From contig CAIKYN010000414.1 in the NCBI GenBank assembly GCA_903831635.1, positions 1-35,733 of the forward strand: 35,733 bases of DNA, given 5' to 3'. The DNA is from an uncultured Spartobacteria bacterium (lineage in GTDB: Bacteria; Verrucomicrobiota; Verrucomicrobiia; Chthoniobacterales; UBA6821). The translations under genes were made by a program, and so were the position numbers. Positions 8,583 through 15,858 of this stretch are shown here, piece by piece; within the stretch, counting starts at the first letter, position 1, and every line of letters begins with the position of its first letter. The notes beneath the pieces were generated by a model. It saw only the letters and a program-made list of their open reading frames with translations. It was not told the origin of the DNA and did no database searches.

Positions 8583-10112
8583 TTAAGGACGGGCAAAGAC
8601 CATTCCCCAGTTATCTCCCGCCATGGAGGGCTGCATGGGGCGCTTCATGCCGTCGGCGATTTTTTGAAGCAACGATGTTTGCCGTTTGTTCTCATCGAGC
8701 AACGGATCGCCCTGACCCCCGGCGAGTCCTCCACCCCCGATCTTGCGGAGCGAATCGGCAAAGGCATTGGATTTCCCAAATCCCTCAGCCTCTTCATCTC
8801 CGCCGAGGTGTTTGAACTTCTTGGAAGATTCTTCCCGTGCTTTGGCAAGCTGTTCCTTGCTGGCGTCCGTGGCCGTGAAGGCCCCTTTCATCGGATCGAT
8901 CAGCGCACTCTTGAGATACTCCCCGACCTGACCGAGTCCCTCGCCGATCAAGGCATTGGCGTCACCCTTGCCCGCCTGGGCAAGCTGTTCGGCCCCGTTT
9001 CCTTCGGCCTGAGTCTGCTTCAGGATGTCATCGAAGCTGCTGGCCTTGTAGCCCTCCGTCCCGGTGAGTTTATTGAGACCCGGGATCTTGCCCATCCCCT
9101 GCATCACCTGCTCAATCGCCGCCTGAAGACCGGCTTGGAAATAATCCAGCGGAGTCTTGAACATGTGGACGAGCAGCACTCCGAGTCGTTCAATGAGCCC
9201 CGCAACCACCCCGACAAGACCGGAGATCAGCATGGGAAGTTCCCCGATCAGATTCATGATCCCCTGGACAAGTCCTTCAAAGATCTGACGCATCTCCTCA
9301 TCAAAATCGGTGGAAAAGTTCTCAAAGAACGATCCGATCGCTTCACCTATCCCCGAAAGGTCGATGGAATTGCCAAGCTCCAGCAATGGCTCAATCGCCG
9401 CCATGATCGGTCCAGCCATGCCGATGAAAAGACCCGAGAGCTTGCCCCCGATATGCTCCAACTGGTCATGAGCTTCCTTGAACAAATAGGCATTCTCTCC
9501 CATGAGCTTGGCCGTATTGGAGAGATCCCCCATGTTCTTGAAATCGGGATTCTGGAAAACTTGTAGTAGTTCCCCGCCCGATTTTCCAAAAATGGCGATG
9601 TCCCCTTTGATTTTATCGCTCTGATTGCCCATACCTGCCAAGGCCGTCCCTATATCCCTAAACGCTTCCGCCGGAGCTTTATTTGCCTCGGCTTTGGGAT
9701 CGAGATTGAGCTGAGTCAGTACGGGGGAACCCCCCTTGGTGCTAGCCGACTCACTCAAATACTTCTGCATTTTGTTCACCGCAGGGCCGATCTTCTCGGC
9801 TTCGACGCCCGAATCCTTGAAGAGACGACGCATCATCATCAAATTCTCCACGGCAATACCCGTCCGGTTCGACAGATTGACCATCCCATCCCCCAGCTCC
9901 ACGGCCCCGTGGATACCGGCCATGATGCCGCCAATCGTCGTAAGCGCTGCGGTCACTTCGGCAATCGGTGCCAGGAGTGCCTTGAAATCGAGATGATCGC
10001 CGATCTTCCCCGCTTGTTCACTGAAAGCCTTGAGCTCGTTCTTGCTATTGCCGAGCTTGGAATCGAACGACCCTGTAATCAGGTCGAGGTAGAATTGGAC
10101 GCCAGAACTCAT
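8583..10112 (-). CDS. Tail tape measure protein
   Basis: A 509-residue protein, mostly helical. It has an N-terminal Gly/Ala-rich amphipathic region (LTTIGGIMAGIHGAVELGDG), a LSNRTGIAVENLMMMRRLF segment typical of tape measure proteins, and central hydrophobic stretches (GMAGPIMAAIEPLLELG; LISGLVGVVAGLIERLG). The charged C terminus is rich in Lys/Glu/Gln. It follows the frameshifted chaperone genes, as in lambda. At ~0.15 nm per residue the tail would be about 75 nm, a short siphovirus tail (family-based inference). Confidence 0.9.
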   Translation of the reverse strand: MSSGVQFYLDLITGSFDSKLGNSKNELKAFSEQAGKIGDHLDFKALLAPIAEVTAALTTIGGIMAGIHGAVELGDGMVNLSNRTGIAVENLMMMRRLFKDSGVEAEKIGPAVNKMQKYLSESASTKGGSPVLTQLNLDPKAEANKAPAEAFRDIGTALAGMGNQSDKIKGDIAIFGKSGGELLQVFQNPDFKNMGDLSNTAKLMGENAYLFKEAHDQLEHIGGKLSGLFIGMAGPIMAAIEPLLELGNSIDLSGIGEAIGSFFENFSTDFDEEMRQIFEGLVQGIMNLIGELPMLISGLVGVVAGLIERLGVLLVHMFKTPLDYFQAGLQAAIEQVMQGMGKIPGLNKLTGTEGYKASSFDDILKQTQAEGNGAEQLAQAGKGDANALIGEGLGQVGEYLKSALIDPMKGAFTATDASKEQLAKAREESSKKFKHLGGDEEAEGFGKSNAFADSLRKIGGGGLAGGQGDPLLDENKRQTSLLQKIADGMKRPMQPSMAGDNWGMVFARP

Positions 10113-10116
10113 AAAA

Positions 10117-10833
10117 TTATTTCATCGGGAAGCCGGATGAGGCCATTTGCTTCTCTTCCAGATTCTTTAGGATCTTCACCATGTTCTTGATCTGGTTATT
10201 CACCGCGTAATCGACGCGGCGTTGCATGTCCTTCACATGGCCTGCAAAATTGACCTCGTTGCTGGCACGGAAAGCGATCCCCTTGGCCCCCACGCTCAAA
10301 GTCATGGCGCCCGGGGCGGCGTGCCGCGAGATCCAGGTAGGCACACGGATTTTCCCCAGCGCCTTTGCTGCAGGCAGCCACCCACTGGCAAGGAATCCGA
10401 CCATCTTCTTTTTCTGCTGGCGGTAAGCATTCAGAATGGAGGATTCAATCAAGAATCGTTCGTCTTTTGTTCCCTTGTTCAGTCTTCTCTCCACCCGGCC
10501 GGTCGATGCCTGGCGAAAAGAACGATGAACCGATGCAGGAGATCCAGACGTGGGAGTTCTTCTGCCAGCCGAACGCATGATCTTGGCCAGATCGTTCAGA
10601 ACGGCTTGCTCTCCCCGTTTCTTGGAATCGCTTCCCGTGGTCATCTCGCCCTTGCCATCATTGGCTGCAGCATCCCAACCGCTCGGAGGAGTGACGGAGA
10701 TGACCGATCGCAGGATACCGCGTGCTTGAGTCTTCATCGCCTCCGTCCGTGAGCGCTTGGAATCCCGCATGTAGGTCTCAAAAGCCTTCAGGAACTTGTC
10801 CGTGTTGCGGGGTTGGATCGTTACAAAGGCCAT
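10117..10833 (-). CDS. Basic minor tail protein between GT and tape measure
   Basis: A 238-residue, strongly basic protein (many Lys/Arg; SRTEAMKTQARGILRSVI). Its ATG lies inside the last codons of the frameshifted GT product, an 11-13 base overlap. It could be a minor tail or tail-assembly protein; the helical basic N-terminal third and the Ala/Gly-rich middle resemble HK97-gp10-like tail proteins only loosely. No catalytic motifs are visible. The position between chaperone and tape measure is unusual, since lambda has these adjacent. Confidence 0.7.
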   Translation of the reverse strand: MAFVTIQPRNTDKFLKAFETYMRDSKRSRTEAMKTQARGILRSVISVTPPSGWDAAANDGKGEMTTGSDSKKRGEQAVLNDLAKIMRSAGRRTPTSGSPASVHRSFRQASTGRVERRLNKGTKDERFLIESSILNAYRQQKKKMVGFLASGWLPAAKALGKIRVPTWISRHAAPGAMTLSVGAKGIAFRASNEVNFAGHVKDMQRRVDYAVNNQIKNMVKILKNLEEKQMASSGFPMK

Positions 10834-11488
10834 GAGATTTCCGGGGTGTCTTCTTCCTCTGAGGAAATGTCAAAATAGGAAGAGAGTGCGTCGAGTTCCT
10901 CCAACTGCGCTTCCTTCGAAGGACTCGGGTCCACCGTCCAAACGTCGTGACTCCGCCAGCAAGCATGCAAATACTGCAGCAAGCGTGCCAAAGGCATCCG
11001 CAGGATCTGGCGTTCCGGCCACCCCGTCTCCTTCGCAATGGTGAAGACCAGCGAGGCCGTGCGGGATGGCTCCCTCAGTTTCCCGGGGCCGTCTCCTTAT
11101 TCCCCGACCCAGGCTTCTCTTGGACATCAACCGTGGCCTCCGTAATGCCTGCCACGATACGTTCTACCACCGAACGAAGGCCCACCAAACCTGTCATGGG
11201 GATCTTGCGGGCAAAGTGACGCACGGCAGTCTGATAGGCCGTAGGATCGTCGCTCTTAAACGGTACAAGATCAGGATCCGTCCCATGGATATACAGGAAC
11301 TCAGTCATCTGCTGGAGTTGCTCCGCCGTCGTGAGCTTGGCCGAGGGGTCGTACAGGAACGTGAGCCCCGCATCGATCACGATCAACTGGGTCTCCAAGG
11401 AGAAAGGGCTGAAAGTGATGCCATTCCAAACAATCGGCGTGTCACGGAATGCCTTGTTCAGCACGGAGGGAGATGATTTTTTGGACAT
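10821..11488 (-). CDS. Tail assembly chaperone GT fusion made by -1 frameshifting
   Basis: The frame of the 137-residue G protein ends at TGA 11077-11075. The -1 frame is open through the same point and continues for 85 codons (LREPSRTASLVFTIAKETGW ... ending DISSEEEDTPEISWPL) to TAA 10823-10821. The extension has no start codon or ribosome site of its own at its beginning. The heptamer G GGA AAC abuts the stop codon. The product would be about 222 residues. In lambda, gpG and gpGT are chaperones that coat the tape measure and recruit tail tube subunits; gene order here matches. Assigned from frame structure, slippery site and position, not from sequence similarity. Confidence 0.85.
11065..11098 (-). 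promoter_or_regulatory. Programmed -1 ribosomal frameshift signal
   Basis: On the coding strand, an internal Shine-Dalgarno-like AAGGAG lies 8 bases before the heptamer GGGAAAC (complement of 11084-11078), read in frame as G GGA AAC. The TGA stop follows at once. Downstream bases can form a short hairpin (GGGAGCCATCCC). Upstream SD, heptamer and downstream structure is the layout known for dnaX- and lambda G-T-type frameshifts. Confidence 0.85.
11075..11488 (-). CDS. Tail assembly chaperone G
   Basis: A 137-residue acidic-neutral protein starting MSKKSSPSVLNKAFRDTPIV. It lies between tail tube genes and the tape measure, the position of gpG in lambdoid phages. Its stop codon directly follows a canonical -1 slippery heptamer, so a fraction of ribosomes should continue into the T part. 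The start codon is preceded by a run of eight T residues on the coding strand rather than a Shine-Dalgarno sequence. Confidence 0.85.
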   Translation of the reverse strand: MSKKSSPSVLNKAFRDTPIVWNGITFSPFSLETQLIVIDAGLTFLYDPSAKLTTAEQLQQMTEFLYIHGTDPDLVPFKSDDPTAYQTAVRHFARKIPMTGLVGLRSVVERIVAGITEATVDVQEKPGSGNKETAPGN

Positions 11489-11524
11489 AAAAAAAAGGTT
11501 ATTAGGCTGAAGGCTGTTAGGCTG

Positions 11525-11686
11525 TTAGGTCAGAGGATGCTTTGGAGGTTTGGCATTAGGAGACACAAACTGCCTCTTGTAACCGATGGCATGGACTTCC
11601 CTGAAAGATGCCAACAATTTCTCAGCCGGTGTAAATTGCTTGAAAACAAGTTTCTTCTGCTTTTTTCCTGAGTTCCTGAGTTCCAT
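11525..11686 (-). CDS. 53-residue basic protein, unknown
   Basis: A short frame starting MELRNSGKKQKKLVFKQF and ending KPPKHPLT, nine bases after the upstream stop. It is basic (many Lys). The first six codons coincide with a text (ATGGAACTCAGGAACTCA) that recurs with little change at about 33.1, 33.4 and 33.55 kb, so the true start could be later. The rest (FTPAEKLLASFREVHAIGY) looks protein-like. No family was recognised. Confidence 0.5.
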   Translation of the reverse strand: MELRNSGKKQKKLVFKQFTPAEKLLASFREVHAIGYKRQFVSPNAKPPKHPLT

Positions 11687-11695
11687 ATTAATTTC

Positions 11696-12166
11696 TCAAA
11701 AGATCTCCAGCATCTTTTTCCCTTTGTCAGTCGGGACGAGCTTGCCGTCAGGCCCTCGCGTCGTCGCAATGTAGGCGCTGCGACCGCTCTTCTGAATGTG
11801 GAGCTGCGGGGGATTCTCCCTAATGGCGTCACGCAGCTTGCCAATCTTCTCCATGAACGTGCGGAGGTAGGTGATCGGGTGATCGAGGTTCTCGGAAAGC
11901 CACTTACGGTCATTCCACCGGCGAAGCAATTCATTGGTGGAAATCGTTTCCCCCTTGAAATCGGAAAAAATGATTTCCCGATCTTCGGCGACCCAGACAA
12001 CTGTCCTGGTCGGTTTCCCATCGTCGGTACCGATGGCATTCATGTAGCCCCCTTCCTTGACCAGTTCCCCACCACAGGTGAGGAGGGCTGCGATGGCTTG
12101 GGTGTTCGGACTCTTCAAGGGATCCAGATCGTCCTTGAGATAATGGTAAGTACTTCCTGTTTTCAT
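11696..12166 (-). CDS. Conserved-looking tail-region protein, unknown
   Basis: A 156-residue soluble protein starting MKTGSTYHYLKDDLDPLKSP, with mixed composition, a hydrophobic N-terminal helix (TQAIAALLTCGGELV) and a basic C terminus (DKGKKMLEIF). It sits between the tail tube genes and the chaperone pair. No catalytic motif or known domain is recognised. Confidence 0.7.
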   Translation of the reverse strand: MKTGSTYHYLKDDLDPLKSPNTQAIAALLTCGGELVKEGGYMNAIGTDDGKPTRTVVWVAEDREIIFSDFKGETISTNELLRRWNDRKWLSENLDHPITYLRTFMEKIGKLRDAIRENPPQLHIQKSGRSAYIATTRGPDGKLVPTDKGKKMLEIF

Positions 12167-12201
12167 AAATTCATTCTCAATTGTTACCGATTAGGTCGTG
12201 G

Positions 12202-12531
12202 CTAGGTCGTGGCGTTCGGGAAAATCTTGGCCGTGTATTTGAACGATGAGAAATCGTCGTTTTTGTAAGATTGCTCGACCGAATCCACGATGATCTTCCC
12301 ACTGGTCAAACCCGTGGGGCCGGTGGTCGTGCTGGCAATGGTGACGGGATTGGAATCGCCGTATCCTTCGACACTCAGCTCCCCCGTGGGATCGTAGGTC
12401 GCCATACCACCAAACCCTCCGGTGGAGTTCATGTAGGTCTTGACCTCGAGCTTCTCACTGGCCGTGACCTTGGTCAGGGTCGTGGTCGAAAGAAGATGGA
12501 TACCGATTCCGCCTGTGTAAGTTGCAGCCAT
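12202..12531 (-). CDS. Tail tube-like protein, copy 1
   Basis: A 109-residue beta-rich protein starting MAATYTGGIGIHLLSTTTLT. Its C-terminal part (IIVDSVEQSYKNDDFSSFKY) aligns with that of the next upstream gene (LTVTSVSQDETNDDFPKTKV); the conserved NDDF is typical of small phage tail-tube-like proteins. The location, before the G/GT chaperones and tape measure, is that of the major tail protein. It may be the tube protein or a decorated variant. After its stop, an 11-base sequence (CCACGACCTAR) is tandemly duplicated. Confidence 0.7.
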   Translation of the reverse strand: MAATYTGGIGIHLLSTTTLTKVTASEKLEVKTYMNSTGGFGGMATYDPTGELSVEGYGDSNPVTIASTTTGPTGLTSGKIIVDSVEQSYKNDDFSSFKYTAKIFPNATT

Positions 12532-12567
12532 GTGAGTAAAAAGTATGGGGATGAAAAAGCCGGGCGA

Positions 12568-12882
12568 TTAGGAGGCGGTGTAAGCGACGGCCTCCACCTT
12601 GGTCTTGGGGAAATCGTCATTGGTCTCGTCCTGACTGACCGAAGTCACCGTCAAGGTTCCAGCCGAGATCGTGGTAGCTCCGGCAAGTCCGAAAGTGGCC
12701 GATCCGACGATCTCCAAAGAGACTTTGCGTTCTTTCATTGGAACCGCATCGGCTGCCACGGTATTGCCCGATTCGTCTCGGTAGGTCTTGATGGTGGCCG
12801 TGGTCGTGTCCGTGTAGCTCTGGACATTGCCCGTGTAATTGGTGGAGATCGGTGGGGTTCCGACGCCGAAAGTTGCGCTCAT
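12568..12882 (-). CDS. Tail tube-like protein, copy 2
   Basis: A 104-residue protein starting MSATFGVGTPPISTNYTGNV. It is paralogous to the downstream 109-residue protein through the C-terminal beta strands and NDDF motif. It is preceded by a hairpin with U-run, a TTGACA leader and CCCTAGGGATATG, suggesting separate expression control. One of the two copies is probably the major tail tube protein; which one cannot be told from the sequence. Confidence 0.7.
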   Translation of the reverse strand: MSATFGVGTPPISTNYTGNVQSYTDTTTATIKTYRDESGNTVAADAVPMKERKVSLEIVGSATFGLAGATTISAGTLTVTSVSQDETNDDFPKTKVEAVAYTAS

Positions 12883-12902
12883 ATCCCTAGGGGCCGTGTC
12901 AA
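12883..12902 (-). promoter_or_regulatory. TTGACA / CCCTAGGG leader of tail tube gene
   Basis: On the minus strand TTGACA (12902-12897) is followed by CGGCCCCTAGGGAT and ATG. The palindrome CCCTAGGG provides the AGGG Shine-Dalgarno-like bases. No -10 element can be fitted before the start. Confidence 0.5.
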
Positions 12903-12923
12903 AAGATGCCGACGGTGGTCGGC
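12901..12923 (-). terminator. Hairpin with short U-run between tail terminator-like and tube genes
   Basis: The coding strand reads GCCGAC-CACC-GTCGGC, a perfect 6-bp stem with 4-base loop, then ATCTTTT. The T-run merges with the TTGACA leader of the next gene. It could be a weak intrinsic terminator or a processing/translation-control hairpin. Confidence 0.5.
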
Positions 12924-12924
12924 A

Positions 12925-13008
12925 GCTTAGTCATGCGAGGCAAAAGCCGAGCAGTCCCGAGATCACCAGATCGAGGGATGCCTGATTGGGGACAATCGGC
13001 AGACAAAC
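12925..13008. repeat. Intergenic element, copy 1 of a dispersed pair
   Basis: About 84 bases that match 19001-19085 with roughly nine mismatches by eye. The shared core includes AGATCGAGGGATGCCTGAT and ATCGGCAGACAAA. In both places it fills the gap between a stop codon and a hairpin plus TTGACA leader. The minus strand has a short open stretch with mostly conservative differences between copies (LPIVPNQASLDLVISGLLG here), but this copy lacks a start codon. Confidence 0.85.
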
Positions 13009-13020
13009 TTATAATAGCCA

Positions 13021-13449
13021 TTACGCCACCACTGGGGTCACTCCGATCTCGATCTCGATGTCGATCACATGACGTTCGTGATCGATCTGCTCCCGGACGG
13101 TCATGCCTGCAAGGCCCGCATAGCTCCAAGAGCTCTGGGATGTGTTAAACGCTTCGGCCAACGGGGAAGATGGCCCCTGACCATACTGGTCGAACAAGAC
13201 GGCAATCTGGGTCGCCCGGGTGCGGTGCAGTGCCAGATTGGCACCGGCTGCAGGGGTCGTGAGGCGAAGCGGGCAGGTGGATTTCCAAAGGCCAAGAGCC
13301 GAGCGCTGGGCACTGGTCGCCTCCACGATCAACAGGGGCTGGCTGTTGGGAATCTGTTCGGAACTTGTCCCTGGATGAATTGCCAGTCCCGAAAGGAAGC
13401 TCTGGGAAGAGAGGATCCCGATCAAGCCGAGTTCGATATCTGCGGTCAT
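13021..13449 (-). CDS. Probable tail terminator (gpU-like by position)
   Basis: A 142-residue protein starting MTADIELGLIGILSSQSFLS. The layout (N-terminal helix, beta strands around PLLIVEATSAQ, closing acidic IDIEIEIGV strand) resembles tail-terminator/minor-tail-U-type proteins. It comes after the FII-like connector and before the tail tube genes, exactly where lambda has gpU. Assignment rests mostly on position and secondary structure. Confidence 0.6.
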   Translation of the reverse strand: MTADIELGLIGILSSQSFLSGLAIHPGTSSEQIPNSQPLLIVEATSAQRSALGLWKSTCPLRLTTPAAGANLALHRTRATQIAVLFDQYGQGPSSPLAEAFNTSQSSWSYAGLAGMTVREQIDHERHVIDIEIEIGVTPVVA

Positions 13450-13459
13450 GGTGTCTTTA

Positions 13460-13786
13460 TCATGGAGTTTTCAGGGTGACGCGGGTTTCCGTTGCGCGTG
13501 CCGGATCACCACTCGGAGGGATGATGTCGAGGATCTGGTAAGTCTCGCCCGTCGATTGCAGTGTCACGGACTCCCCAAGCGTGGGGGCCGGGGTGATCAC
13601 CCGAAGGAAACGGCACTCAAAGCTGGCATCGCTCCGGTAGCCTCCGAGCTGCAGGTCGAGCTTCGGATCGGGAGTCGAGAGCACTGCTCGCTCGGTCATG
13701 CCACGGTACGTGACAGAACTCGCCAAAGCATCACGGCTGCGGGTGGCACGCGACGCCATGCGGGCGATGCTGTCGGAAAGCGCCAT
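13460..13786 (-). CDS. Head-tail joining protein (lambda FII-like)
   Basis: A 108-residue protein starting MALSDSIARMASRATRSRDA. The helical N terminus is followed by a small beta-barrel (VTLQSTGETYQILDIIPPSGDPARATETRVTL split across strands) typical of head-tail connectors that bind the bottom of the portal ring. Its order (capsid, small genes, this, tail terminator) supports the call. GGGAGGCTAGGGAAAATG gives one of the better ribosome sites in the late region. Confidence 0.65.
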   Translation of the reverse strand: MALSDSIARMASRATRSRDALASSVTYRGMTERAVLSTPDPKLDLQLGGYRSDASFECRFLRVITPAPTLGESVTLQSTGETYQILDIIPPSGDPARATETRVTLKTP

Positions 13787-13791
13787 TTTCC

Positions 13792-13974
13792 CTAGCCTCC
13801 CTTGACCTTGGAAATAACCTTTTCCACTTTCTCCACAAAACTCTCCACGGCGCTCTCCACTTTGTGCTCCGTGGTTTTCAGATGGTCGTCGAGGATGGCG
13901 ATTTCGGCGCGCAAATTGGCAGGAATCGTCGAAAGGAGGGGGCGGATCTTTGCCCAGGCGTCGGTAGCATTCAT
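13792..13974 (-). CDS. 60-residue coiled-coil protein, unknown
   Basis: Starts at the ATG at 13974, seven bases after the upstream stop; a longer frame would overlap two other genes and reads poorly. The sequence from MNATDAWAKIRPLLSTIP onwards is a heptad-patterned helix (ESAVESFVEKVEKVISKVKGG). It may be an oligomerisation or head-associated protein. No family was recognised. Confidence 0.55.
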   Translation of the reverse strand: MNATDAWAKIRPLLSTIPANLRAEIAILDDHLKTTEHKVESAVESFVEKVEKVISKVKGG

Positions 13975-13981
13975 AAAATAA

Positions 13982-14230
13982 TCAGGCAGAAACGGGTTCG
14001 GATTTGGGTTTTTTGGCGGCTGGCTTGGGAGCTTCTGGAATAAGTCTCTTGCGGCGGATGACTCCCCCGGAGGAATCCCACAGGGAAATGATTCCGAACT
14101 CGGCGTCTGAGTTCTTGGCATGAAAAGTCTCGCGCAGCGCGGCGTAGTCACTGGTAGGCCCGGCAAGAATGCTGTGCCGTGGTTTGCGGGGGTCGCTTTC
14201 TTCGGAAAGCGTGAGGATGAAGGTTCTCAT
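13982..14230 (-). CDS. 82-residue head-region protein, unknown
   Basis: Starts MRTFILTLSEESDPRKPRHS and ends with a Lys/Pro/Ala-rich tail (EAPKPAAKKPKSEPVSA). The body looks like a small mixed alpha/beta domain. It directly follows the capsid gene and its terminator. A decoration or head-completion role is possible by position, but there is no recognised family. Confidence 0.6.
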   Translation of the reverse strand: MRTFILTLSEESDPRKPRHSILAGPTSDYAALRETFHAKNSDAEFGIISLWDSSGGVIRRKRLIPEAPKPAAKKPKSEPVSA

Positions 14231-14305
14231 CGGTGATGTCGTTGGGTGGGGATCGTTTGCGGATCTTTGGGGATCGTTGGTTTTTTGGTTGGATCTCTTC
14301 AGCCC

Positions 14306-14339
14306 AAAACCCCTCCCCCGGAAATTTCCAGAGGAGGGG
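14306..14339 (-). terminator. Intrinsic terminator after the capsid gene
   Basis: The minus strand reads CCCCTCC...GGAGGGG enclosing TCTGGAAATTTCCGGG, followed by TTTTGGG. The strong GC stem sits 23 bases after the capsid stop codon. Termination or 3' stabilisation after the most highly expressed phage gene is common. Confidence 0.75.
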
Positions 14340-14361
14340 CGGAGCAGGAGAGGTAAATCTC

Positions 14362-15258
14362 TTAGGCGGAGACGATGCGCTTGAGAGCGGCACCCTCGCC
14401 CTTGCCGTAGCCGTAGTTGGCCTCGATCACCATCTGGACGGTGTCCGAGCCGGGGATCGGGTACTCGCGGTACTCGAGGGTGAGTCCGTTGTCATCCGTT
14501 GCGGTGACGTAACGGGTGATGCGGTCGTCCGCAGGAGCGATCGGGGCGAAGGCCACAAGCGCGGCGTCGGGCAACGTGGCGAAACCGACAAGGTTCTCGC
14601 TGTTGGCAGGGATGTTCGGGGTGACGAACACGTCCAGACCGGCGATGTGGGTAAGAGCACCCTTGAGCTTGACGTCCGCACCGGCCTGACCCATGGCGTT
14701 CCAGTTCGCAATGGAACTGTCCTTGAGAAGAGCACCATGGTAGGTGCTGGAAAGCACGAGAGAACGGTTGGCGACGGGCCAGTAGCTCTGGTTGATGGAG
14801 GTGACGATGTCCGCGATGTCCGTGAAATCGAAAGCGGTCGGAGCTCCGGTGGAAACGGCGCTGCCATAGTTGGCGGCGGTCACGACACTCAGGATGTCGA
14901 TCACGACGTCATGGGCGAGAGCTTCGGCCTGACGATCCATGAGCTTCTCCACCGAGAGGTGGGGCTGGCGGGCAAGCTCGTAGCCGGTGATATTGAGCGC
15001 CTGATATTTGCGCTTGTTGATGACGACCGGACGGCTCTGGACAGTACCGGCATCGGCGCTGTATGAACCATTGAAGTCGCTGGAAGCGGTACCCTGAAGG
15101 GGATAGTAGGGAACGGTGATCGTGTCATTACCCTGGAGAGGGATGCCACGGTAAACTGTCGAGAAAGCGTTAATCGGGGCCAGAGTACGCTTGAACGCCA
15201 GAAGGGCGTTTTCAAGGATAGCCTGTACCTGAAGATCGCTGGCGATGGAGTTGGCCAT
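14362..15258 (-). CDS. Major capsid protein
   Basis: A 298-residue protein without N-terminal extension, preceded by protease and scaffold genes. Sequence features fit HK97-fold coat proteins of the P22-like type: an N-terminal helix (DLQVQAILENALLAFKRTL), an extended loop (GNDTITVPYYPLQ), a QALNITGYELARQPHLSVEK segment and a C-terminal hydrophobic strand (VQMVIEANYGYGKGEG). It builds the icosahedral head shell. It has more codon bias toward C/G at third positions than the fibre genes, consistent with high expression, and is followed by a strong terminator. Confidence 0.9.
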   Translation of the reverse strand: MANSIASDLQVQAILENALLAFKRTLAPINAFSTVYRGIPLQGNDTITVPYYPLQGTASSDFNGSYSADAGTVQSRPVVINKRKYQALNITGYELARQPHLSVEKLMDRQAEALAHDVVIDILSVVTAANYGSAVSTGAPTAFDFTDIADIVTSINQSYWPVANRSLVLSSTYHGALLKDSSIANWNAMGQAGADVKLKGALTHIAGLDVFVTPNIPANSENLVGFATLPDAALVAFAPIAPADDRITRYVTATDDNGLTLEYREYPIPGSDTVQMVIEANYGYGKGEGAALKRIVSA

Positions 15259-15309
15259 GATAGTGAGGAATTATGGGTTAGGTTGGGGTTGGTGGGATTG
15301 CTCCCGGGG

Positions 15310-15813
15310 TTATTTCTTGGAACGCTCGGCGTCGTACTTCTGGAGCACGGCCTTGTGTTCGCGGAAAAAGTTGGTCTTGGCGGAACCCTTCAAGGAGTTC
15401 CACTGGTCGTAGATGGAGGCGGGGTCGTTCGTGGCGGCATCGGCTTCGATCGGAAGAGCACTGGCCTCGAACCCAAGGGCCGCGACCTGATCCACGGTGG
15501 CCGCTGCGACCTCCTCATCGATCTGGCGCTCAGCTTGCTCAAGGGTCTCCTTGACCTCGGTGAGCTTGGCGATCTCCTCGGCATGAAGAACTTTGGCGCT
15601 CTCCAGGGCGGAGGCGTGATCGGCGGCAAGCTGCTCGAGCTCACTCACCCTCAGGGCGTGGCCTTCGGCGGCAAGCTCGAACTCGGCGATCACGGCGTTC
15701 TTGGCCTCAAGGAGTGCGATGGACTCGGAGAGGGAATTCTGAGCGGCGGCCAGATTGCCCAAGAGGGTCTCCTTTTCGGCAAGGGCGGCTTTGAGTTGAG
15801 AAAAGATATTCAT
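15310..15813 (-). CDS. Capsid scaffolding protein
   Basis: A 167-residue, Glu/Ala/Leu-rich protein, almost wholly coiled coil from residue 1 to ~110 (LKAALAEKETLLGNLAAAQN). A short C-terminal basic domain follows (FFREHKAVLQKYDAERSKK), as in scaffolds that bind coat protein through a charged C-terminal helix. It lies directly between protease and capsid genes, the usual scaffold position, and is presumably cleaved by the S49 protease. Confidence 0.85.
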   Translation of the reverse strand: MNIFSQLKAALAEKETLLGNLAAAQNSLSESIALLEAKNAVIAEFELAAEGHALRVSELEQLAADHASALESAKVLHAEEIAKLTEVKETLEQAERQIDEEVAAATVDQVAALGFEASALPIEADAATNDPASIYDQWNSLKGSAKTNFFREHKAVLQKYDAERSKK

Positions 15814-15858
15814 GTGGTTTCCACTAGGTGCGGTGTCAAAGTTCGGTGAATCGACGGC
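15814..15858 (-). promoter_or_regulatory. Hairpin and TTGACA leader of scaffold gene
   Basis: Coding strand: GACGGC-ATGTGA-GCCGTC places the protease stop codon TGA in the loop of a perfect 6-bp stem. TTGACA follows at 15839-15834, then CCGCACCTAGTGG and ATG at 15813 (20-base spacing). Same architecture as other module-boundary leaders in the window. Confidence 0.5.

Noticed and set aside
8664..9566. 300-codon plus-strand open frame
   Set aside because: Antisense to the tape measure gene; composition is what a mirror of a helical coding sequence gives.
12897..12902. TTGACA sites as ordinary sigma-70 -35 boxes
   Set aside because: A -10 at 16-18 bases would fall on or after the start codon, and no TATAAT-like hexamer occurs there in any of the sites.
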